Below are positions 1 through 7,534 of a stretch of DNA of 64,000 nt, one piece after another. The notes under the pieces were generated by a model. It made no database searches. It was not told where the DNA came from and saw nothing but the letters and a program-made list of their open reading frames with translations. A program made the position numbers and the translations under genes. The stretch is taken from positions 62,001-126,000 of the forward strand of contig UROF01000001.1 of the NCBI GenBank assembly GCA_900549475.1, read 5' to 3'. Numbering within the stretch: position 1 is the stretch's first letter; every line of letters begins with the position of its first letter. This DNA is from an uncultured Eubacteriales bacterium (lineage in GTDB: Bacteria > Bacillota > Clostridia > Oscillospirales > Oscillospiraceae).

Positions 1-88
1 AGTCATTAGAGCGCTTTTGTTTAGAAAGTAACGTTCGCTAAGATTTTGCAAAAAAGATATCTATGCTGATAAAATTGATTTCTATGCC

Positions 89-117
89 TTGTGTGAGGGG
101 ATACTCTTTGCTACAAT
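89..117 (+). promoter_or_regulatory. Predicted sigma-A promoter of the glycine riboswitch transcript
   Basis: TTGTGT (89-94) and TACAAT (112-117) are separated by 17 bases, a good match to a vegetative promoter. Transcription would start near 124, about 20 bases before the first riboswitch stem. No gene lies in bases 1-145; the first 80 bases are AT-rich and show nothing else. Confidence 0.6.
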
Positions 118-145
118 AATGCCATCAAACACGCAACTGGACAAA

Positions 146-325
146 AGCTGCAGGAGAACAGCCGCTGCTGTGAAGAGCGGCTCACCAACGGCGCAAAACG
201 TACTGGTGCCCTTCGGGGCGGGACTGCAGCTGCTGTTAGGATTCTGGAGAAGTCTGCTGAAGGCAGATGCCGAAGGTGCAAGCGGAGGTCCCCCGTAAAC
301 TCTCAGGCGAAAGGACAGAATGCCG
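146..325 (+). promoter_or_regulatory. Tandem glycine riboswitch (two aptamers)
   Basis: The second aptamer (about 240-325) carries the glycine-riboswitch signature: GGAGA near its start, GCCGAAGGTGCAA in the middle and AAACTCTCAGGCGAAAGGAC at its end, closed by the pair attct (241-245)/agaat (317-321). The first aptamer is closed by the perfect pair agctgcag (146-153)/ctgcagct (224-231) and contains GGAGA and ACCAACGGCGCAA at equivalent places. Two aptamers followed by one expression platform is the usual cooperative arrangement. The gene behind it is an AGCS symporter, a known type of target of this riboswitch in Firmicutes. Whether it is an ON or OFF switch cannot be read off by eye. Confidence 0.88.
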
Positions 326-399
326 TCCAGCAGGACTGCAGGGGTTGGAGCCCCCCGGCAGGGAGTGCGATGGTTTTCGGTATACGTGTTTTCGCAGGC

Positions 400-446
400 A
401 GAGACGGGAGCGCCGCAGATCCAGCGGCGCTCCCGTCTCTGTTGTT
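400..446 (+). terminator. Expression-platform terminator of the glycine riboswitch
   Basis: A perfect 17-bp stem (400-416 with 424-440) with a 7-base loop is followed by GTTGTTG, a short broken T-run. It sits between aptamer and start codon, as expected for a transcription-attenuating platform. Bases 326-399 would hold the alternative pairing. Confidence 0.7.
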
Positions 447-475
447 GGGTGTAGGGAATCGAAAGGAGAGAGAGT

Positions 476-1894
476 ATGGAAGGATTTATAAACGCAATAG
501 CAACCGGCAATAGTTTTATCAATGGTATTGTCTGGGGTATTCCGGCACTGGTGCTCCTTATGGGCGCTGGCATCTTCCTGACCTTGGGACTCAAAGGGTT
601 CCAGTTCCGGAAGTTTGGCTACGCCATGAAGAACACCATCGGCAAAATGTTCCATAAGCATGAGGCCAAGGAAGGTGAAGTCACGCCGTTCCAGGCGCTG
701 ACCACCGCTCTGGCCGCTACAGTGGGTACCGGCAATATCGCCGGTATCACTACCGCCGTCACGCTGGGCGGTGCCGGCTCCATTTTCTGGGTGTGGGTAT
801 CTGCCCTGCTGGGCATGGCCACCAAGTATTCCGAGGTACTGCTGGCGGTGAAATACCGCGAGCGCAATGCCTATGGCGACTGGGTAGGCGGCCCCATGTA
901 TTACATTAAGAACGGCCTTGGCAAGAACTGGAAGTGGCTGGCAGTTATTTTCTGTATCTTCGGCGGCCTTGCCTCCTTTGGTATCGGTAACGCAGTGCAG
1001 GTGGGCAACATCACCGACTCCGTCAACACCGCCATTCAGGCCTTCATCCCCTCCGCTGCAGAGAGTGCCAACACCATCAATCTGGTGCTGGGCCTGGTAC
1101 TGATGATCATCGTTGGTGTCGTTCTCCTGGGCGGTATCAAGCGCATCGGCAGCGTCACGGAGAAGCTGGTGCCCTTCATGTCCCTTATCTACATCATCTC
1201 CTGCCTGATCGTCCTGATCGCCCACGCCGGCGAGCTGCCCCGTGTGTTCGGTCTGATCTTCCGCGGCGCGTTCTCCCCTGAGGCTGTCACCGGTGGTGCT
1301 GCCGGTATGACCATCAAGCTCTGCATTGAGTGGGGCGTCAAGCGGGGCGTCTTCTCCAACGAAGCTGGCCTTGGTTCCGCGCCTATTGCTCACGCTGCCT
1401 CCTCTGAGTCCAATCCTGTCAAGCAGGGCCTCTATGGTATCTTCGAGGTATTCATGGACACCATCGTGATCTGCTCCCTGTCCGGTCTCACCATTCTGGT
1501 GGCTCTCACGGAGGAACAGCTCAACTACGGCGTTCAGGGTACTACGGCTCTGAACTCCCAGGCTCTGGGTACTGTGTTCGGTGAGAAGATCGGCGCGCTG
1601 ATCATCGCCATCGGTCTGGGCCTGTTTGCCCTGTCCACGGTGCTCAGCTGGGGTCTCTACGGTACCCGCTGCTGGGAGTATATCCTGGGTACCAAGGCCA
1701 TCAAGCCCTACCAGATCATTTTCACCCTGGTTGTCCTGGTGGGTGCCACTATGGATCTGGGGCTGGCCTGGGATATTGCCGATACCCTCAACGGCCTCAT
1801 GGCTATCCCCAACCTTATCGCGGTATTCGCCCTGTCTGGTGTGGTCTTTAAGACTACCAAAGAATTTTTCTCTGCAGAAAAGCTCCGTAAGTAA
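476..1894 (+). CDS. Sodium:alanine/glycine symporter (AGCS family)
   Basis: The 472-residue protein is a multi-spanning membrane transporter of the alanine/glycine:cation symporter family, importing small amino acids with Na+. It has about ten hydrophobic segments, the early TVGTGNIAGI motif and the family signature region WGVKRGVFSNEAGLGSAPIA near residues 285-304. Length is normal for the family (440-490). The ATG at 476 follows the ribosome site GAAAGGAGAG. The tandem glycine riboswitch directly upstream points to glycine as substrate or signal; in some bacteria such a transporter serves glycine overflow or uptake together with alanine. Family assignment is secure, exact substrate inferred. 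No clear T-rich terminator follows; the next gene is convergent. Confidence 0.93.
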   Translation: MEGFINAIATGNSFINGIVWGIPALVLLMGAGIFLTLGLKGFQFRKFGYAMKNTIGKMFHKHEAKEGEVTPFQALTTALAATVGTGNIAGITTAVTLGGAGSIFWVWVSALLGMATKYSEVLLAVKYRERNAYGDWVGGPMYYIKNGLGKNWKWLAVIFCIFGGLASFGIGNAVQVGNITDSVNTAIQAFIPSAAESANTINLVLGLVLMIIVGVVLLGGIKRIGSVTEKLVPFMSLIYIISCLIVLIAHAGELPRVFGLIFRGAFSPEAVTGGAAGMTIKLCIEWGVKRGVFSNEAGLGSAPIAHAASSESNPVKQGLYGIFEVFMDTIVICSLSGLTILVALTEEQLNYGVQGTTALNSQALGTVFGEKIGALIIAIGLGLFALSTVLSWGLYGTRCWEYILGTKAIKPYQIIFTLVVLVGATMDLGLAWDIADTLNGLMAIPNLIAVFALSGVVFKTTKEFFSAEKLRK

Positions 1895-1999
1895 GCTCCC
1901 ATACTACTCCTCTTTGCGGCAGGGGGTGCAGCCTGCGCTGTGCCTCCTGTCCGAAGGAGGAGAGTCGAAAACAGTTTCTCTGTAGCAGCTCCGGACTGG

Positions 2000-2242
2000 T
2001 CAGTTCTGATCTCCGCTGATCCCCAGAAGAGAAAACAGCATATCCAGGGATTTCAGCCGGATAACGATGCCATCCTCTGTTTCCCAGTGCCAAAATCCAT
2101 CGCTGTCCTCGGTAAGCGAGGCAGAGGTGAGCTGATGGGTGACAGGGGAGAAGAGCACGCCCCACCAAGCGGGTGTGGCATAGAGCAGCATGGCCAGCAG
2201 TCCAGCTATCAGGGAAATCAATAGTTTGTTGCGAAATTTCAT
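2000..2242 (-). CDS. Small membrane protein of unknown function
   Basis: An 80-residue protein with one hydrophobic segment at about residues 7-24 and then a soluble acidic tail containing a Trp-rich patch (DGFWHWETEDG). I do not recognise a family. The ATG is preceded by AAGGACGG at suitable distance. The odd point is that this ribosome site lies in the distal arm of the hairpin that ends the ispE transcript, so translation from read-through RNA would be masked. It is probably real because codon use and start signal are normal and it occupies the space between two convergent genes, but it could be a fast-evolving lineage-specific gene. Confidence 0.55.
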   Translation of the reverse strand: MKFRNKLLISLIAGLLAMLLYATPAWWGVLFSPVTHQLTSASLTEDSDGFWHWETEDGIVIRLKSLDMLFSLLGISGDQN

Positions 2243-2288
2243 AAAAATACCGTCCTTACTGTTTTTCTCCAGTATGGACGGTATTTTT
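2243..2288 (-). terminator. Hairpin ending ispE; its distal arm holds the next gene's ribosome site
   Basis: The perfect 13-bp stem AAAAATACCGTCC (2243-2255) pairs with 2276-2288. Read on the minus strand it follows the ispE stop immediately and ends in a T-run, so it can act as an intrinsic terminator. The same distal arm includes the AAGGACGG upstream of the ATG at 2242. Confidence 0.7.
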
Positions 2289-2293
2289 AACTT

Positions 2294-3160
2294 TTAAACA
2301 GATTTGCCGACAGAATGACAGAGAAATGTCTGCGGGAAGAGGGGGAGAAGCGCATCTCTGGCAGCTGTAGCACGTTCTTTGTCCGAAAACATACCGAATA
2401 CAGTAGGACCGCTTCCGGACATGGAAGATGCCATGGCACCATGGTCTAGTAGTGCCCGCTTGATATCAAAGACCTGCGCGTACTTCCTGGGGAGGACGTC
2501 TTCGAATACATTGTACAGCCGGTGAGCCACACCTGCCAGATCTCCTTCCGTCAATGCGGATATCATCCCGGCGGTGTCCGGGCGGCAATGAAAGCGGCGC
2601 ATGTGAACAAGAGAAAACAGCTCCGGCGTGGAGATCGCAAAAGACGGCTTGCAGATAACAAAATAGCAGGGAGGAAGAGGGGGGAGGTCGGTAAGCCGCT
2701 CGCCCCGCCCCTCCGCCAAAGCTGTGCCGCCTCGGACACAGTAAGGGACGTCGCTGCCTACCAGTGCGCCGATCTCCTCCAGCCGTTCCCGGGGGAGTTC
2801 AGGACAATAGGTCCGCCGCAGGATGCGCAGCACCGCAGCGCCATCGCTGCTTCCACCTGCCATACCTGCGCATACCGGGATGTTTTTTTCCATGCTGATA
2901 GAAAGCCCGGGGCGCGGCAATCCTGTCGCCTCAAAAAAGCGGATCGCTGCCTTTGCGGCAATATTGCTCTCATCGCAGGGCAGAAAGTAAAAATTGCTGG
3001 CTACACGGATGCCGGGCTGCTCCTCAGTTTCCACTGTGATCGTATCCTGCAAGTCGATAGACTGCATCACCATCCGGAGATCGTGGTAGCCATCCGGGCG
3101 TTTTCCCAGAATATCCAGTGTCAAATTCAGTTTTGCCCAGGCGGGCTCAGTCTGCATCAT
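2294..3160 (-). CDS. ispE: 4-diphosphocytidyl-2-C-methyl-D-erythritol kinase
   Basis: IspE is the GHMP-family kinase that phosphorylates the 2-OH of CDP-methylerythritol in the MEP isoprenoid pathway, in the cytosol. Visible: the N-terminal substrate motif AKLNLTLDILGKRPDGYH (residues 9-26), the glycine-rich ATP loop PVCAGMAGGSSDGAA (about 95-109) and the C-terminal GHMP motif MSGSGPTVFG. The 288-residue length is normal. I chose the ATG at 3160 over a longer reading from 3202 because GAGGGAGGG lies just before it and the longer form would overlap the upstream zinc-ribbon gene. dxs, an earlier step of the pathway, is at 22.9 kb. Confidence 0.93.
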   Translation of the reverse strand: MMQTEPAWAKLNLTLDILGKRPDGYHDLRMVMQSIDLQDTITVETEEQPGIRVASNFYFLPCDESNIAAKAAIRFFEATGLPRPGLSISMEKNIPVCAGMAGGSSDGAAVLRILRRTYCPELPRERLEEIGALVGSDVPYCVRGGTALAEGRGERLTDLPPLPPCYFVICKPSFAISTPELFSLVHMRRFHCRPDTAGMISALTEGDLAGVAHRLYNVFEDVLPRKYAQVFDIKRALLDHGAMASSMSGSGPTVFGMFSDKERATAARDALLPLFPQTFLCHSVGKSV

Positions 3161-3174
3161 ACATTGGCCCTCCC

Positions 3175-3480
3175 TCAATAGACATGCCCGCAAAAGGGGC
3201 ACTTAGGATAGTCAAAATCGTGGCTGCGGCCGCAGTGGGGACAAGTAGTCTGGGGAAGGCCCTCCGTGTGGCTATTCTCCGCGGAGAAAAACTCCAACCG
3301 CCCGCAATCTTTGCAGCACCAGACCTCCACCCGCATGGCACCAGCCCATATATTGGGCCAGTCTCCCAACAGTACGCTGGTTTTTCCCAGCTGAATGTTC
3401 TCCGTAAATGCGTGTACCATCTCACCGCCGCAGCGCAAACATGCCATGGAGCCGCTTCTTCTGTTTTCCATCCGCAGCAT
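3175..3480 (-). CDS. Small zinc-ribbon protein
   Basis: A protein of up to 101 residues with four CxxC pairs (CLRC, CKDC, CPHC, CPFC), enough for two zinc ribbons. Between them is a short soluble stretch (about residues 25-60) without a recognised domain. Proteins of this kind are often annotated only as zinc-ribbon or nucleic-acid-binding proteins; no specific role can be assigned. The start at 3480 has GAGG five bases upstream; the second possible start, ATG at 3447 (before ACLRCGG), would give 90 residues. It lies 14 bases upstream of ispE on the same strand, so the two are probably co-transcribed. Confidence 0.75.
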   Translation of the reverse strand: MLRMENRRSGSMACLRCGGEMVHAFTENIQLGKTSVLLGDWPNIWAGAMRVEVWCCKDCGRLEFFSAENSHTEGLPQTTCPHCGRSHDFDYPKCPFCGHVY

Positions 3481-3496
3481 CCTTTCCTCTAAAGAT

Positions 3497-3524
3497 TATC
3501 CCCGGGGCATATGCCCCGGGGATA
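3497..3524. terminator. Perfect 28-bp palindrome, likely bidirectional terminator/insulator
   Basis: Bases 3497-3524 read the same on both strands (TATCCCCGGGGCAT and its complement). It separates the zinc-ribbon/ispE pair from the DUF1015 gene upstream. There is no long T-run, so termination is inferred from position and stem strength. Confidence 0.5.
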
Positions 3525-3639
3525 GTTTAGCACATTCTGTCGTTTTTGACCAGCTATCTGTCAGGCAAAACAAAGTTTTGCCCAAAAGTTTTCTTTTAAT
3601 GCTTTTCTTTCGGAAAAGGAAAACATATTGACCGGTTCA

Positions 3640-4920
3640 TTACCGGATCTTCCGGCCTTCCACGTAGTAGCGCTTGTCCTCGGCATGGCCCATGGAGAAG
3701 GTCTTGCGGGGCAGAACGCCGTCGGCGATGACGGTCTTGAAGAGTTGATCCTTGCCCATGGCGGGGAGCTTGAAGCCGATATTGCCGGGCTTGGCGCCCA
3801 GCTCGTCGGTAATGGCATCGCCGTGGATGTAGTCCACCTCGCCGCCATGCTCCTTCAGATAGGCATCCAGGAAGTTCTGGAGAGTACCCACCGCCAGCTG
3901 GACCTTGGGATTGGGAACTGTGATGTAACCCTTGCCGCCGCTCCAGGTGTAGGCGATGGTGTGGCCCTCGCCCTCACCCTCGTGGGCGCCGGGATAGTAG
4001 GCCTTAAAGGCCTCCAGCAGAGCCTGGGGATCCACGCCGAACACCACACGGTGAATGGCCTCAAACTTCAAAGCGTCGTCGTGGAGGTTCTCGATTTCCA
4101 CCAGGGCGTACCGGGCAGGGAGATCCGCCCACTGCTCCTGGGGAGTGACCTTCTTCAGGTTCTCATAGCAGGTCTTGGCAGTAGCCAGGGAGTGGTTGCC
4201 GTCACCCACAGCAAAGAGGAGGGGCGCCACGCCCTTGAGGCCGTACTTCTGCTCCATGGCCTCGGTGGTGGAGAGATTCTCCAGGGCATCTGCCAGAGCA
4301 TCGATCTGGCTGTTATTGAGGAGCCAGCCCTTCAGGTGGCCACCCTTCATCATCAGCTCAAAGTCATACACGGGCTCCATCGTGCCGGCAGCGGCAGTGA
4401 TAGGCTCGATGCATGTCTTATCGGGATCGTCGATCAGAAGCATCACATGGGGCAGTTCAATAGGAGCATCCTTGCGGACCCGGACACGGGGCGGGATACG
4501 CTCCAGAACAGTGCCCTCCGTAGCCCGGACCAGGGAACCGGAGCCGGGCGTATAGTCGTACTGCTCCAGGTCCACGGCGGCCACCAGGCCGTGACGGATC
4601 TCACCATCGGACTGAGAGCGCTCAATATAGATAATGGAATCGGGATAAGTCTTGAAAATGTCCCGTGCCAGGTAGTCGGCCATAGAGCGGTTGATATCCG
4701 CAATGTGCTCCTCTACATTGGGGTCGTTCAGCTTGCTCTCCGGCAGGATCAGCCGCAGGGTAGAGGGAGCATCGCCGGCAATGCGGTCCACCTCCTCCCA
4801 GTACTCCGGCTGGGAGGTGAACTGGTCGCAGGCCACCACGGCCCAGCGGGTCATGTCACAGTCCCGGGGCAGCAGGATATCTGCCGGTTTGATGCCAAGC
4901 TTCTGGAATTTCTCGTTCAT
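3640..4920 (-). CDS. DUF1015 family protein
   Basis: A 426-residue soluble protein that matches DUF1015 in length and in the typical stretches MTRWAVVACDQFTSQPEYW near the N-terminus and VGDGNHSLATAK in the middle. The biochemical function of DUF1015 is unknown. The start is ATG 4920, because GGAGG lies nine bases upstream; a longer in-frame reading from 4956 has no ribosome site. It is 71 bases downstream of the PGM-like gene on the same strand and probably in one transcript. DUF1015 genes are often found beside serine/3-phosphoglycerate genes in Firmicutes, so a link to serine or homoserine metabolism is possible, but this is inference. Confidence 0.88.
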   Translation of the reverse strand: MNEKFQKLGIKPADILLPRDCDMTRWAVVACDQFTSQPEYWEEVDRIAGDAPSTLRLILPESKLNDPNVEEHIADINRSMADYLARDIFKTYPDSIIYIERSQSDGEIRHGLVAAVDLEQYDYTPGSGSLVRATEGTVLERIPPRVRVRKDAPIELPHVMLLIDDPDKTCIEPITAAAGTMEPVYDFELMMKGGHLKGWLLNNSQIDALADALENLSTTEAMEQKYGLKGVAPLLFAVGDGNHSLATAKTCYENLKKVTPQEQWADLPARYALVEIENLHDDALKFEAIHRVVFGVDPQALLEAFKAYYPGAHEGEGEGHTIAYTWSGGKGYITVPNPKVQLAVGTLQNFLDAYLKEHGGEVDYIHGDAITDELGAKPGNIGFKLPAMGKDQLFKTVIADGVLPRKTFSMGHAEDKRYYVEGRKIR

Positions 4921-4991
4921 ATCGTTTTCCTCCATAATATTAATCAGCAAAATCACAGCTCTCCGGTGCGCGATTCTGCCGGTGCGCTGGG

Positions 4992-6224
4992 TCAGTCGCG
5001 CTCAAACAGCTTGTCCAGCAGGACGGTCCCATCCGGCAGGAAGGGGCCGGCTTCGCCGTTGGGCTCATCGTAGGCGCCGCCTCGCCCGGTGTCTACCCGG
5101 CTGTCATATATCAGGAAGGGAACAGGGTCGGCGTCGTGCCCACGGGTAGAGGTGAGGGTCTTGTGGTCACTAAGGAGCAGAATACGGTAATCCTCGCCGG
5201 ACTTGTCCAGACGCTCCAGTAAGGGAGTTACCAGACGGCTGTCCAGCCACTCAATGGCCTGGATCTTACCCTTGAGATCCGCATTATGGGTGCACTCGTC
5301 AGGAGCCTCCATGTGCAGGCCAACAAAGTCATGTTTCTGGAACATGGCCCATACCGCTTCCACCTTTCCCTCCAGATTGGAGTCCAGTTCGCCGGTAGCG
5401 CCCTCCACATCGATTTTCTCCAGTCCCCGCAGAACGCCGATTCCCTGGCACAGGGGAACGGCGCTGACCACAGCTCCGCCGCGGCCATACTGTTCCTGAA
5501 AACTGGGCAGCTGGATGGCAGAGCCTTCCGCCCAGAACCAGATACCGTTGGCCGGCAGCTTGCCGGCTTTGCGGCGCTTTTCTGTCACCGGGTGGTGATC
5601 CAGCAAATCGTGGGCCATGCGCATGAGCTTGGCAAAGGGCTCTGCCTCCGGATCGCCGGAGGGGAAATAGGGCCCCGCAGGCTCCCCCAAATGGTCGTGA
5701 GGCGGAATAAATGTGACATTTTCAATATGACTGTCATGCTGGATGGCCAGCTGGCGGAAAGCAGGGAAGGGATGGATCTCGATCCTGGCGTCCTTCATGG
5801 TCTGCACGAAGTCGGGATCGGAGAGCAGGACATTGACAGACTCCAGAGAGGCTTCTCCGTCAATAGAACCGGCATTATGGGAGAGGATCTTCTTTTCATC
5901 CAAAGGCATGTCGCCATCTTCCAGAGCTACCAGATTGCAGCGGAAGGCTGTATCGCCAGGAAGCATATGAATACCGGAGGCAGCAGCCTCCATAGGGGAG
6001 CGTCCCGTAAAATACCGGCGAGGATCACATCCAAAAATGGAAAGGATAGCCGTCTCACTGCCAGGGGGCAGAGGCTTGGGGCAGTTTACCACGCTGCCCA
6101 CAATGCCGTGGGCGGCCAGACGGTCAATATTGGGAATATGCGCAGCCTGGAGCGGAGTTTTTCCACCCAGCTGTTCCACTGGATTGTCGGCCATGCCGTC
6201 TCCAATAATCAATAAATATTTCAC
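4992..6224 (-). CDS. Phosphoglycerate-mutase-like protein, proposed homoserine kinase (ApgM/TIGR02535 type)
   Basis: This 410-residue member of the alkaline-phosphatase superfamily resembles archaeal-type cofactor-independent phosphoglycerate mutase. Visible are the metal-binding start YLLIIGDGMADNP, the nucleophile region PPGSETAILSIFGCDP (about residues 52-67), and the C-terminal metal motifs HMEAPDE and LLLSDHKT. The subgroup with GSETA, rather than the NSEVGH of true mutases, has been proposed to be an alternative homoserine kinase in anaerobes lacking ThrB (TIGR02535). asd, the shared precursor step, is at 37-38 kb, but no other threonine gene is in the window. Start ATG 6224 follows CTAGGGAGG. 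Confidence 0.85.
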   Translation of the reverse strand: MKYLLIIGDGMADNPVEQLGGKTPLQAAHIPNIDRLAAHGIVGSVVNCPKPLPPGSETAILSIFGCDPRRYFTGRSPMEAAASGIHMLPGDTAFRCNLVALEDGDMPLDEKKILSHNAGSIDGEASLESVNVLLSDPDFVQTMKDARIEIHPFPAFRQLAIQHDSHIENVTFIPPHDHLGEPAGPYFPSGDPEAEPFAKLMRMAHDLLDHHPVTEKRRKAGKLPANGIWFWAEGSAIQLPSFQEQYGRGGAVVSAVPLCQGIGVLRGLEKIDVEGATGELDSNLEGKVEAVWAMFQKHDFVGLHMEAPDECTHNADLKGKIQAIEWLDSRLVTPLLERLDKSGEDYRILLLSDHKTLTSTRGHDADPVPFLIYDSRVDTGRGGAYDEPNGEAGPFLPDGTVLLDKLFERD

Positions 6225-6250
6225 AAAATGCCTCCCTAGGTTTTTTCCCT

Positions 6251-6279
6251 ATTATACAGATTCTTTGCGATTTTTTCAA
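6251..6279 (-). promoter_or_regulatory. Predicted promoter for the PGM-like/DUF1015 operon
   Basis: On the minus strand, TTGAAA (6279-6274) and TATAAT (6256-6251) are 17 bases apart. Transcription would start near 6244, about 20 bases ahead of the ATG at 6224, leaving just enough room for the AGGGAGG ribosome site. Confidence 0.65.
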
Positions 6280-6422
6280 TGTCAAACTGCGATATCGGCG
6301 GATAATTCTCCTTTGTTCGTCCAGCAAATACACTCAGGCGCATAACTGGAGAAAAAAAGGACACACTACGGCTGAAAGCCGGATATTATCTGGTTTTTGA
6401 AAAGGAAGGGAGGTTATCCACA

Positions 6423-6635
6423 ATGATTTGGGATCGGATCGCTCTGGCGCTGGTGATCATCGGCGCACTGAACTGGGGAGCCATCGGTTTATTTGGATTT
6501 GACTTGGTGGCATTCATATGCGGCGGACAGATGGCTGTTCTTTCCCGCGTGATCTACACGATCGTAGGAATCGCAGGCCTGTGGTGTGTGTCTCTGCTGT
6601 TCCGCGAAAATGCAACCGGAGAAGCCGCGGCATAA
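6423..6635 (+). CDS. DUF378 family small membrane protein
   Basis: A 70-residue protein with two hydrophobic segments (about 6-31 and 40-62). The stretch IIGALNWGAIGLFGFDLVA is typical of DUF378, a family of small inner-membrane proteins without known function. The start ATG 6423 has the ribosome site GAAGGGAGG at good distance. It is a single-gene unit: a divergent gene lies upstream and several hairpins follow. Confidence 0.88.
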   Translation: MIWDRIALALVIIGALNWGAIGLFGFDLVAFICGGQMAVLSRVIYTIVGIAGLWCVSLLFRENATGEAAA

Positions 6636-6652
6636 ATCACCGGAAGGGGTTG

Positions 6653-6864
6653 AAGCTTCATGCGCCGGGAATAGGTCTGAATATGGGCTCCTGGCGCATG
6701 AGGCTTTATCCCAGGCAATGGCTCAAAGGGATAAAATCGAGTGATTTGTTGAGAAAACGGATTCTCAGTCATCATTCCGACCTTCGCGTAAAAAATTCTG
6801 CCCCTGTTAACACGGCGGGCAGAATTTTTGATATATCAGGCCGCCGGTTTTTTCCGGCGGCCTG
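6653..6864 (+). terminator. Three consecutive hairpins after the DUF378 gene
   Basis: Stem 1 pairs 6653-6666 with 6693-6706 around GCTTCATGCGCC. Stem 2 pairs AAAAATTCTGCCC (6791-6803) with 6817-6829 and ends in T's on both strands. Stem 3 pairs CAGGCCGCCGG (6837-6847) with 6854-6864 around six T's. Stems 2 and 3 together probably form a bidirectional terminator between the DUF378 gene and the convergent HAD gene. Bases 6707-6790 show nothing recognisable. Confidence 0.7.
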
Positions 6865-6884
6865 AACCATAGCGTACTATCCGG

Positions 6885-7508
6885 TCACAGCAAGTCAGGA
6901 AAACCGGAGATATATTGATCGCATAGTTCCCGCATATCTGCTTTGCTGTCCTGGAAAAAGGGGTCATACACCCCCACTACTGTCATCCCGGCGGCCTTGG
7001 CGGCCTTGCAGGCGGAGAGAGAGTCGTCAAAGAGCACACAGTCCCGCGGTTCCACTCCCAGCATCTCCGCTACCCGACGGAAAATGGCAGGGGAGCGCTT
7101 ATCCACCCCCAACTCCTGGGCATAGATCACCTGCTCAAAGTAGGGCTGCAGACTGTGGCTCTCCATAGCGGCCTGGCAGTGCTCCGGCACACAGGCGGTA
7201 AAGACTGCCATCCGATGCCCGGCTTTTTTGCAGCGGTCCAGGTATTCACGGACGCCGGGTTTCAAGGGAACATGGTGATATTGCCCGGCGGCAAGCTCCA
7301 TCCATTCGTCGATGATCTCCTCACAGGACTCACTGAGGCCCAGATACTCCTTGGTGAATATGGCGCAATTCTGCAAAATGGTGTGCGCCACACCTTCATA
7401 GTATTCCTTGGTGTAGGGCGCGCCACGGCGCGCCAAAAACGTCTTGTCAACCTCTACCCATACGCCGTTGGAATCGATCAGTGTCCCATCCAAATCAAAA
7501 ATCAGCAT
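6885..7508 (-). CDS. HAD-superfamily hydrolase (phosphatase/phosphoglycolate-phosphatase-like)
   Basis: A 207-residue cytosolic HAD phosphatase. Motif I is MLIFDLDGTLIDSNGVW (nucleophile and acid/base Asp at residues 5 and 7), motif II is in RMAVFTA, the lysine of motif III is in GVDKRSP, and motif IV is CVLFDDSL. A helical cap follows motif I, as in the beta-phosphoglucomutase/phosphoglycolate phosphatase group. The substrate cannot be assigned. ATG 7508 is preferred (GGGAG 11 bases upstream); ATG 7526 would add six residues but has a weak ribosome site. It lies just downstream of the glycosylase gene and likely forms an operon with it. Confidence 0.87.
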   Translation of the reverse strand: MLIFDLDGTLIDSNGVWVEVDKTFLARRGAPYTKEYYEGVAHTILQNCAIFTKEYLGLSESCEEIIDEWMELAAGQYHHVPLKPGVREYLDRCKKAGHRMAVFTACVPEHCQAAMESHSLQPYFEQVIYAQELGVDKRSPAIFRRVAEMLGVEPRDCVLFDDSLSACKAAKAAGMTVVGVYDPFFQDSKADMRELCDQYISGFPDLL

Positions 7509-7534
7509 ACCAGCGTTTTCTCCCATTATAAAGT

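Noticed and set aside
3540..3640. Possible repeat element around GGCAAAACAAAGTTTTGCC
   Set aside because: A short hairpin with A/T runs downstream of the DUF1015 gene; no second copy was noticed in the window, so it is more likely part of a terminator region.
3628..5073. Long open frame on the plus strand (481 codons) opposite the DUF1015 gene
   Set aside because: It is the antisense shadow of a strong family match on the other strand; no ribosome site and no recognisable protein.
6251..6285. TTGACA (minus, 6285-6280) as -35 for the PGM-like gene
   Set aside because: Spacing to TATAAT is 23 bases; the overlapping TTGAAA at 17 bases is the better partner.
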